A stretch of DNA of 64,000 bases from Lentzea cavernae (GCF_014653695.1 NZ_BNAR01000005.1:248001-312000), one strand, 5' to 3'; positions 20,532-29,214 are shown, counted from the stretch's first letter. Numbers and translations are program-made. Notes: a model not told the origin generated them from the sequence alone.

Positions 20532-22574
20532 GTGTGCGTGACGACCGAATCGCTTTCGCCCTCAGCTGCTCGCCGTGCCAGACGGGCAGCCCGTCTGGCA
20601 CGGGTGATGAGGCCAGCGAACCTGGGTGTGCTGGCCTGGCTCTTCGCCATCGTTGGTCTGGGTGTCGCGGTGTGGACGGCGCGATCCTGGTCTTGGTGGT
20701 CTGCAGCGTGGGAGTGGCTGGGCCGGTGGTGGACGGTGCCAATCGCAGTAGTGCTGCTGGTCGGTGCTGCCGTGCTCGGAGTACTGCGGTCGCGTCAGTC
20801 GAAGTCGTCATCTCGTCCTCTGGTGGAGCCAGGGGCAGAGGCAATGCCCGCGTTGACAACGCGGGCGATTCTGCTCGGCGCACTCGTCCTGCTGGCCTTG
20901 GGTATCACCGCGGCTGTGCTGTTGCTGGCGAACTTCACCGGAACTGAACCACGGGACCGATTGGACGCGGTCCGGACCGCCGCCACGCTGCTGGTTGGCA
21001 CCGGCGGCGGCGCCGCGTTGCTGCTGGCCGCCCGTCGTCAACGCGCGGCCGAGCTGTCCCTGGCCGTGCAGCGCATGGCCGCCACCGACACCGCACACGA
21101 CGCAGCAGCACGGCGGATCACCGAGCTCTACCTTAAGGCGGTCGAGCAGCTCGGCTCAGACAAGGCTGCGGTCCGCCACGGCGGGTTGTACGCGCTGGAA
21201 CGCGTCGCCCAGGACAACCCTGACCAGCGCCAGACAGTAATCAACGTGATCTGTGCCTATCTGCGCAGCCCCTACACCTCGCCACCTAAGCAGCCTGCCA
21301 CCCGCCCGACGGGACTGTCTGCAGCTGCACGACGAAGTACCGCAGCCGGCCGCGTCGCCGCTCGCACTGCGGCCGCACACCGCATCAGCCTTACCTCGCC
21401 ACCTCCGGTTGTCGCCTCCGAACAGTCACAACAGGAACGCGAGGTCCGGCTTACCGCGCAACGCATCCTCACTAACCACCTATGCCCTAGCTCTGACCCG
21501 ACCGCTGAGCAAACAGACCAACCCCAGTACTGGGGTGAGGACTACGACCTGGATCTCACTGGTGCCACTCTCGTCGACTTCGACGCCCTCGGGCTCACGG
21601 TGCGCCAAGCCACCTTCACCAACGCACACTTCGTCAGGCACGCGCGGTTCGACAGGGCAACCTTTACTCGCACCGCACGGTTCGACGAGGCGACCTTCAC
21701 CGGCGACGCAGAGTTCGACGAGGTGACATTCGCCCGCACCGCAGGGTTTGCCGGGGCCATCTTCAACGGCAACGCCGGGTTCGCTGGGGTGACATTCGCC
21801 CGCACCGCAGGGTTCACCGGGGCCATCTTCAACGGCAACGCCGGATTCGCTGGGGTGACATTCGCCCGCACCGCAGGGTTCACCGAGACGACCTTCACCG
21901 GCGAGGCATGGTTCGGCGGGGCAACCTTTACCGGCGACGCGGGCTTCGGCGGGGCGACCTTCAGGGGGGCCGCGTGGTTCGTCGGAGCGACCTTTTCTCG
22001 CGCTGCGGCGTTCGGCGGGGCGACATTCATCGTCGACGCATGGTTCGACGAGGTGACCTTCAGTGGCGATGCGGGGTTCGGCAGGGCGGCCTTCGCTGGG
22101 GATGTGGGGTTCAGTGGGGCGACCTTCGCACGCGACGCGCGGTTCAACAAGGCGACCTTCGCCCACGACGCCGGATTCATCGGGGTGATCTTCACTGGTA
22201 ACGCAGAGTTCGAGGAGGTGACCTTCGCCCGGACCGCAGGGGTCGCTGGGGTGACATTCACAGGCGACGCACGGTTCGACCAAGCAACGTTCACCGGCAA
22301 CGCGCGGTTCGACAAGGCGACCTTCAACGGCAAGGCGCGGTTCAATGAGGCGACCTTCATCGACACTGCATCGTTCAGGCGGGCTACCTTTACCGGCAGC
22401 GTGTGGTTCAACGAGGCGACCTTCACTCATAACGCGGTGATGACGGACGCTCTTACCAAGGCGGAAGTCGGCGAGTCGTGCGTATGGCCGCCAGGCTGGA
22501 CGAGATCTGGCCTCAGCCTAGTCGAGCGGCCTAGGCGGGCGGCAGACTCGTCCGCCACGCGCAATTCCACGTAA
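20532..22574 (+). CDS. Four-helix membrane protein with ~24 undecapeptide (pentapeptide-type) repeats
   Basis: 680 residues from a GTG (20532; a second GTG lies six bases on). Hydrophobic helices are near residues 33-49, 67-86, 110-133 and 150-167. The family signature AVEQLGSDKAAVRHGGLYALERVAQ and CAYLRSPY follow, then a linker. From about residue 355 to 640 there is a regular array of about 24 units of eleven residues of the type ATFTGDARFDE, with phenylalanines at positions 3 and 9 of each unit. Pentapeptide-repeat proteins form a right-handed beta-helix; the strict 11-residue period is a variant seen in actinobacteria. It is a paralogue of the frameshifted gene at 17756-19140. Role unknown; membrane attachment with a cytoplasmic repeat rod is inferred. 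Confidence 0.8.
   Translation: MCVTTESLSPSAARRARRAARLARVMRPANLGVLAWLFAIVGLGVAVWTARSWSWWSAAWEWLGRWWTVPIAVVLLVGAAVLGVLRSRQSKSSSRPLVEPGAEAMPALTTRAILLGALVLLALGITAAVLLLANFTGTEPRDRLDAVRTAATLLVGTGGGAALLLAARRQRAAELSLAVQRMAATDTAHDAAARRITELYLKAVEQLGSDKAAVRHGGLYALERVAQDNPDQRQTVINVICAYLRSPYTSPPKQPATRPTGLSAAARRSTAAGRVAARTAAAHRISLTSPPPVVASEQSQQEREVRLTAQRILTNHLCPSSDPTAEQTDQPQYWGEDYDLDLTGATLVDFDALGLTVRQATFTNAHFVRHARFDRATFTRTARFDEATFTGDAEFDEVTFARTAGFAGAIFNGNAGFAGVTFARTAGFTGAIFNGNAGFAGVTFARTAGFTETTFTGEAWFGGATFTGDAGFGGATFRGAAWFVGATFSRAAAFGGATFIVDAWFDEVTFSGDAGFGRAAFAGDVGFSGATFARDARFNKATFAHDAGFIGVIFTGNAEFEEVTFARTAGVAGVTFTGDARFDQATFTGNARFDKATFNGKARFNEATFIDTASFRRATFTGSVWFNEATFTHNAVMTDALTKAEVGESCVWPPGWTRSGLSLVERPRRAADSSATRNST
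21725..21856 (+). repeat. Two near-identical 66-bp tandem copies inside the repeat array
   Basis: Bases 21725-21790 and 21791-21856 are almost identical at the DNA level, each encoding two 11-residue units, and part of a third copy follows. Neighbouring units are much more diverged, so this is a recent in-frame duplication. Confidence 0.85.
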
Positions 22575-22808
22575 CGAGGCCTGACCGGCAGCTCACTCTC
22601 ATGCCGCTGCGGGTGCTCGTGCGACGAGGCTGCTCATGATCGGTGTCTGTCACGATGTCCTGGTGAACACGACAACTCGGAGCCTGCGACTGATCGGATA
22701 CTGGCTCGGTCCCCACTCGCCTGGATGACCTGACGTCCGGGCGTTCGTCGATCCGTCACATATGCCGCACAGCGCGATCGAACAGTCGCCTATCTTCGCT
22801 CCGGGACT

Positions 22809-23077
22809 GTGTTCGTCGCTTTCGCCGGCAAGTCAATCTGTCGCTTCTGCGGCCGGGACAACGGGAGTACCGAGCTGACCGATGGCGTGAACTTCGTCTG
22901 GCCTGATGGGCTCCTCCACTACGTCGAAGACCACAACGTCAGGCTTCCGACTGAAGTCACCGCGGCAATGGCCGTTCCCCACTACCCGTGGACGTCGACC
23001 AGTTGACGCACCACCTGCTCGAGTCGAATGAGGTGACCATCGACGAACACTGGTGGCGCGACATCGACGGACGATGA
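22809..23077 (+). pseudogene. Small hypothetical protein with CRFCG motif, frameshifted
   Basis: A GTG at 22809 opens a frame with a possible metal-binding CRFCG pair of cysteines and the stretch LPTEVTAAM. The frame then stops after a senseless PWTSTS, while the frame one base off continues VDVDQLTHHLLESNEVTIDEHWW and ends in a TGA at 23077. The sensible reading across both gives a protein of about 90 residues. No known family is recognised. Confidence 0.45.
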
Positions 23078-23210
23078 AGCAGGGCCGGCGCGAAGCGGAT
23101 CCCCTGCTACCAGCCGGCCGCTGACATCCGTTCATGCCGCCGAGCGCGCTGGTGTCATCGAACGGCGGTTCAGTGTGATGTACGGATAGGGCTCCACAAA
23201 CCCCCCGAGT

Positions 23211-23340
23211 GGCCGGGCTACCCAACTCGTCCTCCAGACACCGGTACCCTTGATCGCGGACGCGCTCGGCTTCCACAGCAAGCACGTCACCCCAATCTGG
23301 GCCGACGCAGGTGGCGTCTGGAAGACCTACACCCCCTGGC
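23211..23340 (+). pseudogene. C-terminal tail of a tyrosine recombinase/integrase-like protein
   Basis: The plus-strand frame reads QLVLQTPVPLIADALGFH followed by SKHVTPIWADAGGVWKTY. This resembles the C-terminal segment of actinobacterial site-specific integrases (typically LVLQTPAPVVADALGYH... AGGTWSRYAPGDH). There is no upstream catalytic domain and no start codon, so it is a fragment. It suggests that an integrating element once entered or passed through this region. Confidence 0.5.
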
Positions 23341-23523
23341 GATCACAGCCGGTGAGGTTCACCGTGGAATACCAACTACTCGATCAATGGATCCTGCCAG
23401 CCTCAAGGGCCAACTCCTGCGGGGCAGAGGAAGCGGAGAACGCCCGCGTCTACCCGCAACCGAACCGGACCATCTGCCTCGGCCAGGTCCAGCCCCGCCT
23501 CAGGCCCGTCATAGGATCCGGTC

Positions 23524-24213
23524 GTGGCGAACCGTTCGTACCTGTACAGCACCGGCAACCGGCCGGAGTCCTATGAGGATCGGCCGGAGACGGTCTCCGG
23601 GTTGTCGGAATGGCCCTACGCCATCCCGTTCTCCTTCCTGGTGCTCCTGTCCGGCGATCCCCGGCTGTGCGCGTCCCTGATCGCCGACGGGTTCGACGGC
23701 GAGCCCCCGGAGTGCAAGACCACGCTGTACGCCATCAGCGGTGAGTTCGACGCCGGGTTCGCACGGCTGGCGAAGTTCGCCGCCGCCGTGCGCGCCGTAA
23801 GCAACGCCGAAGGCCTGCACGCCGGGCTCGCCGAGGCGGAACGGTTCCTCCACGAGCACCGCGACCGGTACGTCCTGCTCGAGACCATCGAGCTCGACAC
23901 CATGATCGAGAGCGGCGAGGACGAGCTGCGGGCGCTCATCGAAGGCCACCTCGGCCTGTGCCGGGCGGCCGGCGCCGCCATCGACGCGCTTCCCGACGAC
24001 GCGGCCGCGGCCGGGGCCGTACTCGCCGCCGCGGCGGCCGAGCGGTCTGCGCCGCCGCTGGACGCGTTCCACGGGCTCGTGCTGACCGACGACTTCGACA
24101 ACACGCGTGACGACAGGACCGAGAACCCGATCGGCCTCAGCTGGTGGACCGACGTCCTCTACTTCGCTCTGTGGAACCGGGCGGAGTACGCGGCAAACCA
24201 GCCGAACCAGTAA
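23524..24213 (+). CDS. DUF7822-like protein
   Basis: 229 residues from a GTG; the opening ANRSYLYSTGNRPES and the later EWPYAIPFSFLVLLSGDPRLC segment are characteristic of a family I know from actinobacteria as DUF7822. Its members are soluble and functionally uncharacterised. The sequence is alanine- and glutamate-rich and mostly helical, with no membrane segment and no obvious catalytic motif; it ends LSWWTDVLYFALWNRAEY. It is intact amid decayed genes. The 3' end overlaps the antisense tail of a dead hydrolase gene by about 55 bp. Confidence 0.7.
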   Translation: MANRSYLYSTGNRPESYEDRPETVSGLSEWPYAIPFSFLVLLSGDPRLCASLIADGFDGEPPECKTTLYAISGEFDAGFARLAKFAAAVRAVSNAEGLHAGLAEAERFLHEHRDRYVLLETIELDTMIESGEDELRALIEGHLGLCRAAGAAIDALPDDAAAAGAVLAAAAAERSAPPLDAFHGLVLTDDFDNTRDDRTENPIGLSWWTDVLYFALWNRAEYAANQPNQ

Positions 24214-24505
24214 CCCACGGCGGCCAGGACGGCCTCGTGCCCGGCCGGCGTGGGGTGGACCTCGGTGACCGCGCAGAAGTACATCAGCGCGCACACCCGC
24301 GCCACCAGCACGGGCACGAGCACTGGACGGGGTCCTGGGCTGTCTCGGTCAGCGGCCCGTAGGCGCCGGTCGCGGCGGTGACATCGGCGAACGCCGCTTC
24401 GACCTTCCCGTACTCGGCCTCGAGCACCGGGGTGAAGGAGTCGCGGAACGGCGGCACCGACTGGCGGGCCAGGTCCTGCCGTCCGGGAACGCTGTGCGTG
24501 CCGAA
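24159..24505 (-). pseudogene. SGNH/GDSL hydrolase, C-terminal remnant with frameshift
   Basis: Read on the minus strand across a frame change, the region gives LEAEYGKVEAAFADVTAATGAYGPLTET, then VPVLVARVCALMYFC and TEVHPTPAGHEAVLAAV. The last piece is block V of SGNH hydrolases, in which D/E-x-x-H supplies the catalytic histidine, and the AxVC...C spacing fits secreted actinomycete members. The N-terminal blocks with the catalytic serine are gone, replaced by a dead IS at 24506. Confidence 0.6.
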
Positions 24506-25269
24506 CTACATCCGCGCCGGTTAGGCGGCATTGCGTACTCGTGGATGACCACTCCAAGACGGTCCGGTCGTTCCAGGTCGCCGGCGAGGTTACGGGCCTG
24601 CTGGATCGCCCACTATGCGGTCGGATGCGCGGTGACACCGATGATGTGGAGCGTGCAGGTGTGATACTCGAGGAACGCCAATGCGTACAGCCGTCTGCCG
24701 GTGATCGTATCCACATGAAAGAAGTCCGCAGCGATGATCCCCTCGGCCCGGGCGGTGAGGAACTCGCGCCAGATTGGGCCCGTGCGGCGCGGAGCGGGTC
24801 GATGCCAGCCGCGTACAGGATCTTCCAGACCGTGGACGGTGCGATCCGATGCCCCAGCCGAGCCAGCTCGCCCTGGATTCTGCGGTGACCCCACAGCGGG
24901 TTTTCCCGAGCCAAGCGCAGCGTCAACTTCTTGAGCCCGGCCACAGTAAGTGGGCGCCCTGTTCGCCGGCGTCGAGCCGTGTAGTCCCCACTTCCCGGCG
25001 ACCAGTCTGCGATGCCAGGCCAGCAGCGTCCCAAGGACGACAGGAAAGACACTTCACCAGCGGTGGCGCGGCAGCAGCGACGACAACGCCGCCAGCCAGA
25101 ACCGATCCGCGGGCTCGTAGCGGATCGGACCGTTGAGCTGTCGGCGCAGCACCGCGTTCTCGTGCCGCAGCACGAGCAGCTCGGCCTCGATGGCGGTGTC
25201 CCGGCGCAGCAGGACTACCGGCGCGGACAGCAGCGCACACGTCGCTCGATACAGCAGCGAAACGATCAT
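24506..25269 (-). pseudogene. Degenerate DDE transposase (IS3/IS481-like integrase core)
   Basis: Three frames carry consecutive parts of one transposase. The first begins MIVSLLYRATCALLS and includes ELLVLRHENAVLRRQL; the second includes LTLRLARENPLWGHRRIQ and GELARLGHRIAPSTVWKIL; the third includes EGIIAADFFHVDTI with the first catalytic aspartate. The frame then passes directly to the C-terminal DRLGVVIHEYAMPP, so most of the catalytic core is deleted. It is related to, but distinct from, the IS at 27751-28960. It is not functional. Confidence 0.7.
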
Positions 25270-25355
25270 CCGGGCAGCATCTCAGCCACCGCCGAAAGGC
25301 TGTGCACGCAGGCTTCCACTTGCGACGACGACTTTACGAGCCCCACTGGCTAGCA

Positions 25356-26603
25356 CTAACTTAGCCGACGTCGCAAATGGATAAATGTCGCGCGACCCAG
25401 CACCTCACCGGCCTCAATTTTCGAAACTTCGCCGACAATCGGCGGGAATAAATTAATGACGTCTAGCATTGATCCTACGCGCGCATGAAATAGCTCGGAA
25501 GAGAGATGTATCGCATCTGCAAAATCGCGACCGTCTGGCACCAGCTTATTATTGAATTCGAGCAGCATCGAAGGTAGACCTAGTATCGAAAGGATCTCCA
25601 ATGATTCGCAGCGCTCGCGCATACTGACAGAATGCTGATCCAGCCGACTTCCCGCTACCACACATTTATCAAGCCACAAGATCACGCTCAGATTGTTCAG
25701 AGCAAGACTTGAGCATGCCGCACCCATAATCCCCGTCCACCCATTTTGTTTGACTTGCGCAAAACGAGTCACACAACTGGCGGAGATATAGTCACACACA
25801 ACTTCGTCCATCAACGCACTTGATGCTGCTAGCGATGAGGATAGTTGACGCGCCCGTGTGGTTAAGTCGAATTTATGCGGCTCTGGCGCTTCACCTGTAC
25901 TCCCCCCTCTTCGAAACCAAACGTACTCGTCTCGTCCCCGCTGCATCCTTTCGTCATAGCTCGTACTTTCATGCTCGATCCTCGTAGCGGACCCATTGTC
26001 CTCGACCAGGGTCGCATGAGCAAGCAGGAAAAGAATTCGTTTGCGCACATTATTGAAGGCGGACGGATCTACGGAATTGAGGTGATGCGCAAGTTCGTGT
26101 CCGATCGCGAACATCTCCTGCATCGTCGTGATCAGCCAATCTTCGAAACGGCTCTCCGCATCGGAGTTGTCCTGATGGAATCGGTCGATCGGATTAGCAC
26201 GCAGAAGCCGGTCTGCGAGGAGCACTTGGTTCGCACCCTCTTGGATCTTTCCTGCAACCACGCAACGAACAGCAAGCAGACGACGAATAACTGACTCAAC
26301 CACCGCCGGAGACTGCAAATAGTGGAGCGGAAAAGATAACCAATCCAACATTGTACCTAGGCCTGAATCCCAGATCATCCACCGCCGGGAACCAAGTTTG
26401 AGCAGGGAAGGCAATCCGCGATGACTGTGCAGTATCTCGATATCAGGCGGAGCTGCCCTCGTTTGACAGATATCGCAGAGCGTTTCCCAGATTAGGCTTG
26501 CCCATCTTTCATATCTACGGGAAATCTCATCGTCAACATAACTTGAACCGGCATCGCCATATCTGGCGCCAAGCAGCGCCCGGAATTGGTCATCACTCCT
26601 CAA
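25356..26603 (-). CDS. Putative zinc metallopeptidase (HExxH...ExxxD)
   Basis: 415 residues, starting at a TTG inside the end of the upstream EACC1-like gene (11-bp overlap). The motif HELAHH at 169-174 gives H169-E170-x-x-H173, and MDEVVCDYISA at 265-275 supplies E267 and D271. HExxH with a downstream ExxxD is the gluzincin arrangement (as in M48-like peptidases). The rest is helical and no signal peptide or membrane segment is seen, so it probably acts in the cytoplasm. Base composition is noticeably more AT-rich than neighbouring genes, a sign of recent transfer. The small partner gene suggests a controlled peptidase effector of a conflict system. Substrate unknown; the exact peptidase family was not recognised. 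Confidence 0.7.
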   Translation of the reverse strand: MRSDDQFRALLGARYGDAGSSYVDDEISRRYERWASLIWETLCDICQTRAAPPDIEILHSHRGLPSLLKLGSRRWMIWDSGLGTMLDWLSFPLHYLQSPAVVESVIRRLLAVRCVVAGKIQEGANQVLLADRLLRANPIDRFHQDNSDAESRFEDWLITTMQEMFAIGHELAHHLNSVDPSAFNNVRKRILFLLAHATLVEDNGSATRIEHESTSYDERMQRGRDEYVWFRRGGSTGEAPEPHKFDLTTRARQLSSSLAASSALMDEVVCDYISASCVTRFAQVKQNGWTGIMGAACSSLALNNLSVILWLDKCVVAGSRLDQHSVSMRERCESLEILSILGLPSMLLEFNNKLVPDGRDFADAIHLSSELFHARVGSMLDVINLFPPIVGEVSKIEAGEVLGRATFIHLRRRLS

Positions 26604-26913
26604 TGGATGACTTTTCAGCCTCTAGAATAACCTTCAAGATACGCTCTGCATCCGCAGGATTCACGGCAGTGAACTCAAATCCACGATAGGAAATTCGCGT
26701 GGCCTTGCGCACTTCCGCACGCGCTTGAATCCAAGTCCGAAGTGTCAACCAGGCTGCACCCGACAAGACAATCGGAACCACCGTCTCAACGAACGCAACC
26801 CCGTCAAAGAATTGACTCTCAAACGGATCACCACTACCGGGAATTTTGCGGACGAGGCCCTCCAGATCTGCTCGATCCTTTACTGGAACACCAACAACAC
26901 ACAGATCAGCCAT
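26593..26913 (-). CDS. EACC1-like effector-associated small protein
   Basis: 107 residues from the ATG at 26913 (the frame is open back to 26982). The layout is an N-terminal strand-helix region, a hydrophobic helix around 45-65 (TVVPIVLSGAAWLTL) running into RTWIQARAEV, and a C-terminal strand-helix unit RISYRGFEFTAV...DAERILKVILE. This resembles the effector-associated constant component EACC1, a small protein encoded next to diverse effectors in NTP-dependent conflict systems. The match is from memory of the pattern, not a search. Its stop lies inside the peptidase gene start, so the two are co-translated. Likely role: adaptor or inhibitor of the peptidase. Confidence 0.5.
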   Translation of the reverse strand: MADLCVVGVPVKDRADLEGLVRKIPGSGDPFESQFFDGVAFVETVVPIVLSGAAWLTLRTWIQARAEVRKATRISYRGFEFTAVNPADAERILKVILEAEKSSIEE

Positions 26914-27103
26914 GGGTGCGATGCTACTTGATGGCGCCAGATGCCCTGTGCCCCACCCAAAGGATTCAGGAGCCTGTGGCAACGGGAGACCCGTTCTGCA
27001 GCATCAACTGCATATTTGATTGTCGAGTCATGAACACAACGGCGCCGCCCTGCTCCTCGACTCGTTCGGCTATCCGCACCTGAGGACCTCTGCCACTCGA
27101 AAG

Positions 27104-27784
27104 TCATCGCTGCACTTCATGCGGAGCACTAGGCTCCAGCACTCCATGTCTGCGCCACTTCTGGAAGAGCCGGAACACGGTGGATTCGGCCATGCCGATC
27201 AACGAACCGAGCTCCACCTGCGTCAAGTGCACGGCGATGACGTAGACCCCAGGCTTGAGGGCGGTCCCGTGCTCCTCCACCAGTTCGACGAGAACTCTCG
27301 CCAACCGACGCGCCAGTGGTTGCGCCATGTCCACCCGGCGGCGCGTCGCCGACCGGAACTTGCCGGTGACAGCGGTGGCGACAACGGACATCGCTGCTCC
27401 GTCCTCCGCGAGCACCGCGTTGAAGCGCTCAACCGAGATCTCCCTGGTCCACACCGGACTCCGGCTGCACGCCACGACCGTCGCCGAGCGGACATCACCG
27501 TTCAACGCGGCCAGTTCGCCGATCAGGCTGCCACCGCCGCGCACCGCCAGCAAGGCCGCCCTCCCCTTTGGCGGTTCGCTGACGACCTTGACGCAGCCGT
27601 CAATCAGGAGGTGCACGCTGTCGGCTCGTTCCCCCTCTCGCAGCAGGACTTCCCCCGCCTTGTAGGTGCGCCACGAACCCACGGCAAGCCAGGCGCCCAA
27701 TGTGGACCTCGGAATCCTTGCCAGCGCACTGTGACCAGGCCATGCACCCCTGTGCGTGCCGAAAATTACGTCCGCACAGGTCAA
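27104..27784 (-). CDS. Crp/Fnr-family transcription regulator, N-terminus replaced by IS sequence
   Basis: A cyclic-nucleotide-binding beta-roll (WRTYKAGEVLLREGE, GGSLIGELAALNG) is followed by a C-terminal winged helix (HLTQVELGSLIGMAESTVFRLFQKW), the Crp/Fnr layout. Native sequence begins at 27750; upstream residues (TCADVIFGTH) are encoded by the terminal repeat of the adjoining IS, so the true start and perhaps ten residues were lost. The beta-roll appears otherwise complete. It has no visible promoter except whatever the IS end provides. It may be an expressed fusion or a dead gene; the missing 5' part is not found on the other side of the IS. Confidence 0.75.
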   Translation of the reverse strand: MTCADVIFGTHRGAWPGHSALARIPRSTLGAWLAVGSWRTYKAGEVLLREGERADSVHLLIDGCVKVVSEPPKGRAALLAVRGGGSLIGELAALNGDVRSATVVACSRSPVWTREISVERFNAVLAEDGAAMSVVATAVTGKFRSATRRRVDMAQPLARRLARVLVELVEEHGTALKPGVYVIAVHLTQVELGSLIGMAESTVFRLFQKWRRHGVLEPSAPHEVQR

Positions 27785-28960
27785 GCGGTATGCCGATACT
27801 CGTGGAGGACTCCACCGAGACGGTCCCGTCGGAGCACCGCTAGGCGTTCGATCCGGCCAGGTCCAAGGGGCAGGTGCCGGGCTCGCAAGGGTGCTGCGGC
27901 GGCGAGTGATCGGTGAGTACGGTGCTCGTTGTAGTGCCGCTCGTACTCACGCAGCGCGCGCCGAAGATGGGCCTCGTTCCAGATCAGCGTGCGGTCTAAA
28001 AGCTCGCCGCGCAGCGTCTTGACCCAGCGTTCCATGATCGCGTTCATGCGGGGCACCCTGACGCCGGTCAGGATCGTCGCGATCCCGGCGCCGCCGAGGA
28101 TCTCGTCGATCAGTGCCGAGTACTTGCCGTCCCGGTCGCGAATGAGGAACCTGATCTGCGCGACGTATCCGCTGTCCTCGAGGTCCATGAGCAAGTTTCG
28201 GATCGCCTGGGTGACCCAGGCATGGGTGGGGTGCGCGGTCGTGCCGACTATCCATACACGGCGACTGGCGTGGTGGATGACGGCGAGAATGTACTGGCGC
28301 TGGCCGGTCAGCGTGACCGTCTCGATGAAGTCCATCGCCAGGATCGCCTCCGCCTGCGAGCGCAGGAAGTCGACCCAGGTAACGGTTGTCCGGCGCGGGG
28401 CCGGAACGACGCCGGCAGTCTTGAGGATCTCCCACACCGTAGAGGCGGCGACCGCGACACCCAGGAGCGCGAGTTCACCGTGGATACGTCGATATCCCCA
28501 CGACGGGTTCTCGGCCGCCAGCCGTAGGACGAGCAGGCGGATCGAAGCCCCCGTGCGTGGACGTCCGGGCGCCCGATTCACGTTCGCACGGGCATGGCGA
28601 CCCTTCGTCAAGTCGCGATGCCACCTCAGCACCGTGTCCGGGCTGACCAACAGCCGGAAGCGGCGTAACGCCGCGCGGGTTAAGGGCTCGAGGAAGGCAG
28701 CAAGCAACGCCCTGTCGTCAGACCTCAGTCGTGGGCGCTGATCGCCGAGCTGTCTGCGCAGGACCTCAAGCTGATGGCGTAGAGCGAGAATCTCGACGTC
28801 CTTCTCACGATCGCTCATGCGCAACAGCCATAACGCAGCGAAGGCGTGGGATACGGCGAGGTAGGTGAAGCGGACCAGCACGGCTGCGATCATGCCGGAG
28901 GATGATCGCTAGCATGTCGATGCCTGCTTACCTGCACGGACGTATTTCTCGGCACGCACA
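27751..28960 (-). mobile_element. Complete insertion sequence, copy A (1210 bp)
   Basis: The left end (27751, TGTGCGTGCCGAAAATTACG) and the right end (reverse complement TGTGCGTGCCGAGAAATACG) form imperfect inverted repeats of about 30 bp around one DDE transposase gene. The size is identical to copy B at 52923-54132. No direct repeat is seen at the junctions (ACCCC left, AGGTC right), and the flanks are unrelated genes (a Crp/Fnr regulator and an NRPS fragment), so a deletion may have joined the element to new DNA on one side. Confidence 0.88.
27781..28893 (-). CDS. DDE transposase, IS3/IS481-like integrase core
   Basis: 370 residues, intact. The N-terminus (MIAAVLVRFTYLAVSHAFAALWLLRM) is hydrophobic and is followed by ILALRHQLEVL. 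A helix-turn-helix region includes WGYRRIHGELALLGV and STVWEILK. The integrase core carries the catalytic triad: D in AMDFIETVTL, D in FLIRDRDGKY, and E in NAIMERWVKTL. The C-terminus is ERHYNEHRTHRSL and DRLGGVLHEYRHTA. It is about four-fifths identical by eye to copy B, so the two are not recent duplicates. Confidence 0.92.
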   Translation of the reverse strand: MIAAVLVRFTYLAVSHAFAALWLLRMSDREKDVEILALRHQLEVLRRQLGDQRPRLRSDDRALLAAFLEPLTRAALRRFRLLVSPDTVLRWHRDLTKGRHARANVNRAPGRPRTGASIRLLVLRLAAENPSWGYRRIHGELALLGVAVAASTVWEILKTAGVVPAPRRTTVTWVDFLRSQAEAILAMDFIETVTLTGQRQYILAVIHHASRRVWIVGTTAHPTHAWVTQAIRNLLMDLEDSGYVAQIRFLIRDRDGKYSALIDEILGGAGIATILTGVRVPRMNAIMERWVKTLRGELLDRTLIWNEAHLRRALREYERHYNEHRTHRSLAAAAPLRARHLPLGPGRIERLAVLRRDRLGGVLHEYRHTA

Positions 28961-29107
28961 AGGTCATCCAGCTCGACCACGTCCAGCACGGTGTCCGGCG
29001 AGAGGACCACCGTACCTCCCACCGACAACGGCGCGAAGATCTCGAACACCGACAGGTCGAACGACACCGATGTCGCCGCCAACGTCCCCGCCAGGACCTC
29101 CGCTGGA
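28961..29107 (-). pseudogene. Fragment of a nonribosomal peptide synthetase adenylation domain
   Basis: On the minus strand the frame reads FPAEVLAGTLAATSVSFDLS and then VFEIFAPLSVGGTVVLSPD. This is the adenylation-domain segment around core motif A4 (SFDLS.FE) with the following PL..GGT..L strand. Only about 50 residues remain, ending exactly at the IS terminus at 28960. No other NRPS sequence is in the window. It is the scar of a biosynthetic gene removed by IS-associated rearrangement. Confidence 0.7.
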
Positions 29108-29214
29108 AACACCCGGCGAGCGAACCCGAGTCCGAACCCGTGCCAGGACCGGAGACCACGCCCGTTGCCGAGTCGGTGCCGAGATCGGGCGACGCCGTCG
29201 ACCTCCCGCCGAGC

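Noticed and set aside
21480..22430. Two minus-strand frames of about 300 codons with repetitive residues
   Set aside because: They are the complement of the 11-residue repeat array; the repetitive look is inherited from it.
21600..22440. Regularly spaced DNA repeats suggesting a CRISPR array
   Set aside because: The repeats are in frame, diverged and without unique spacers; they encode the protein repeat.
27751..28960. Target-site duplication for IS copy A
   Set aside because: The bases beside the two ends (ACCCC and AGGTC) do not match.
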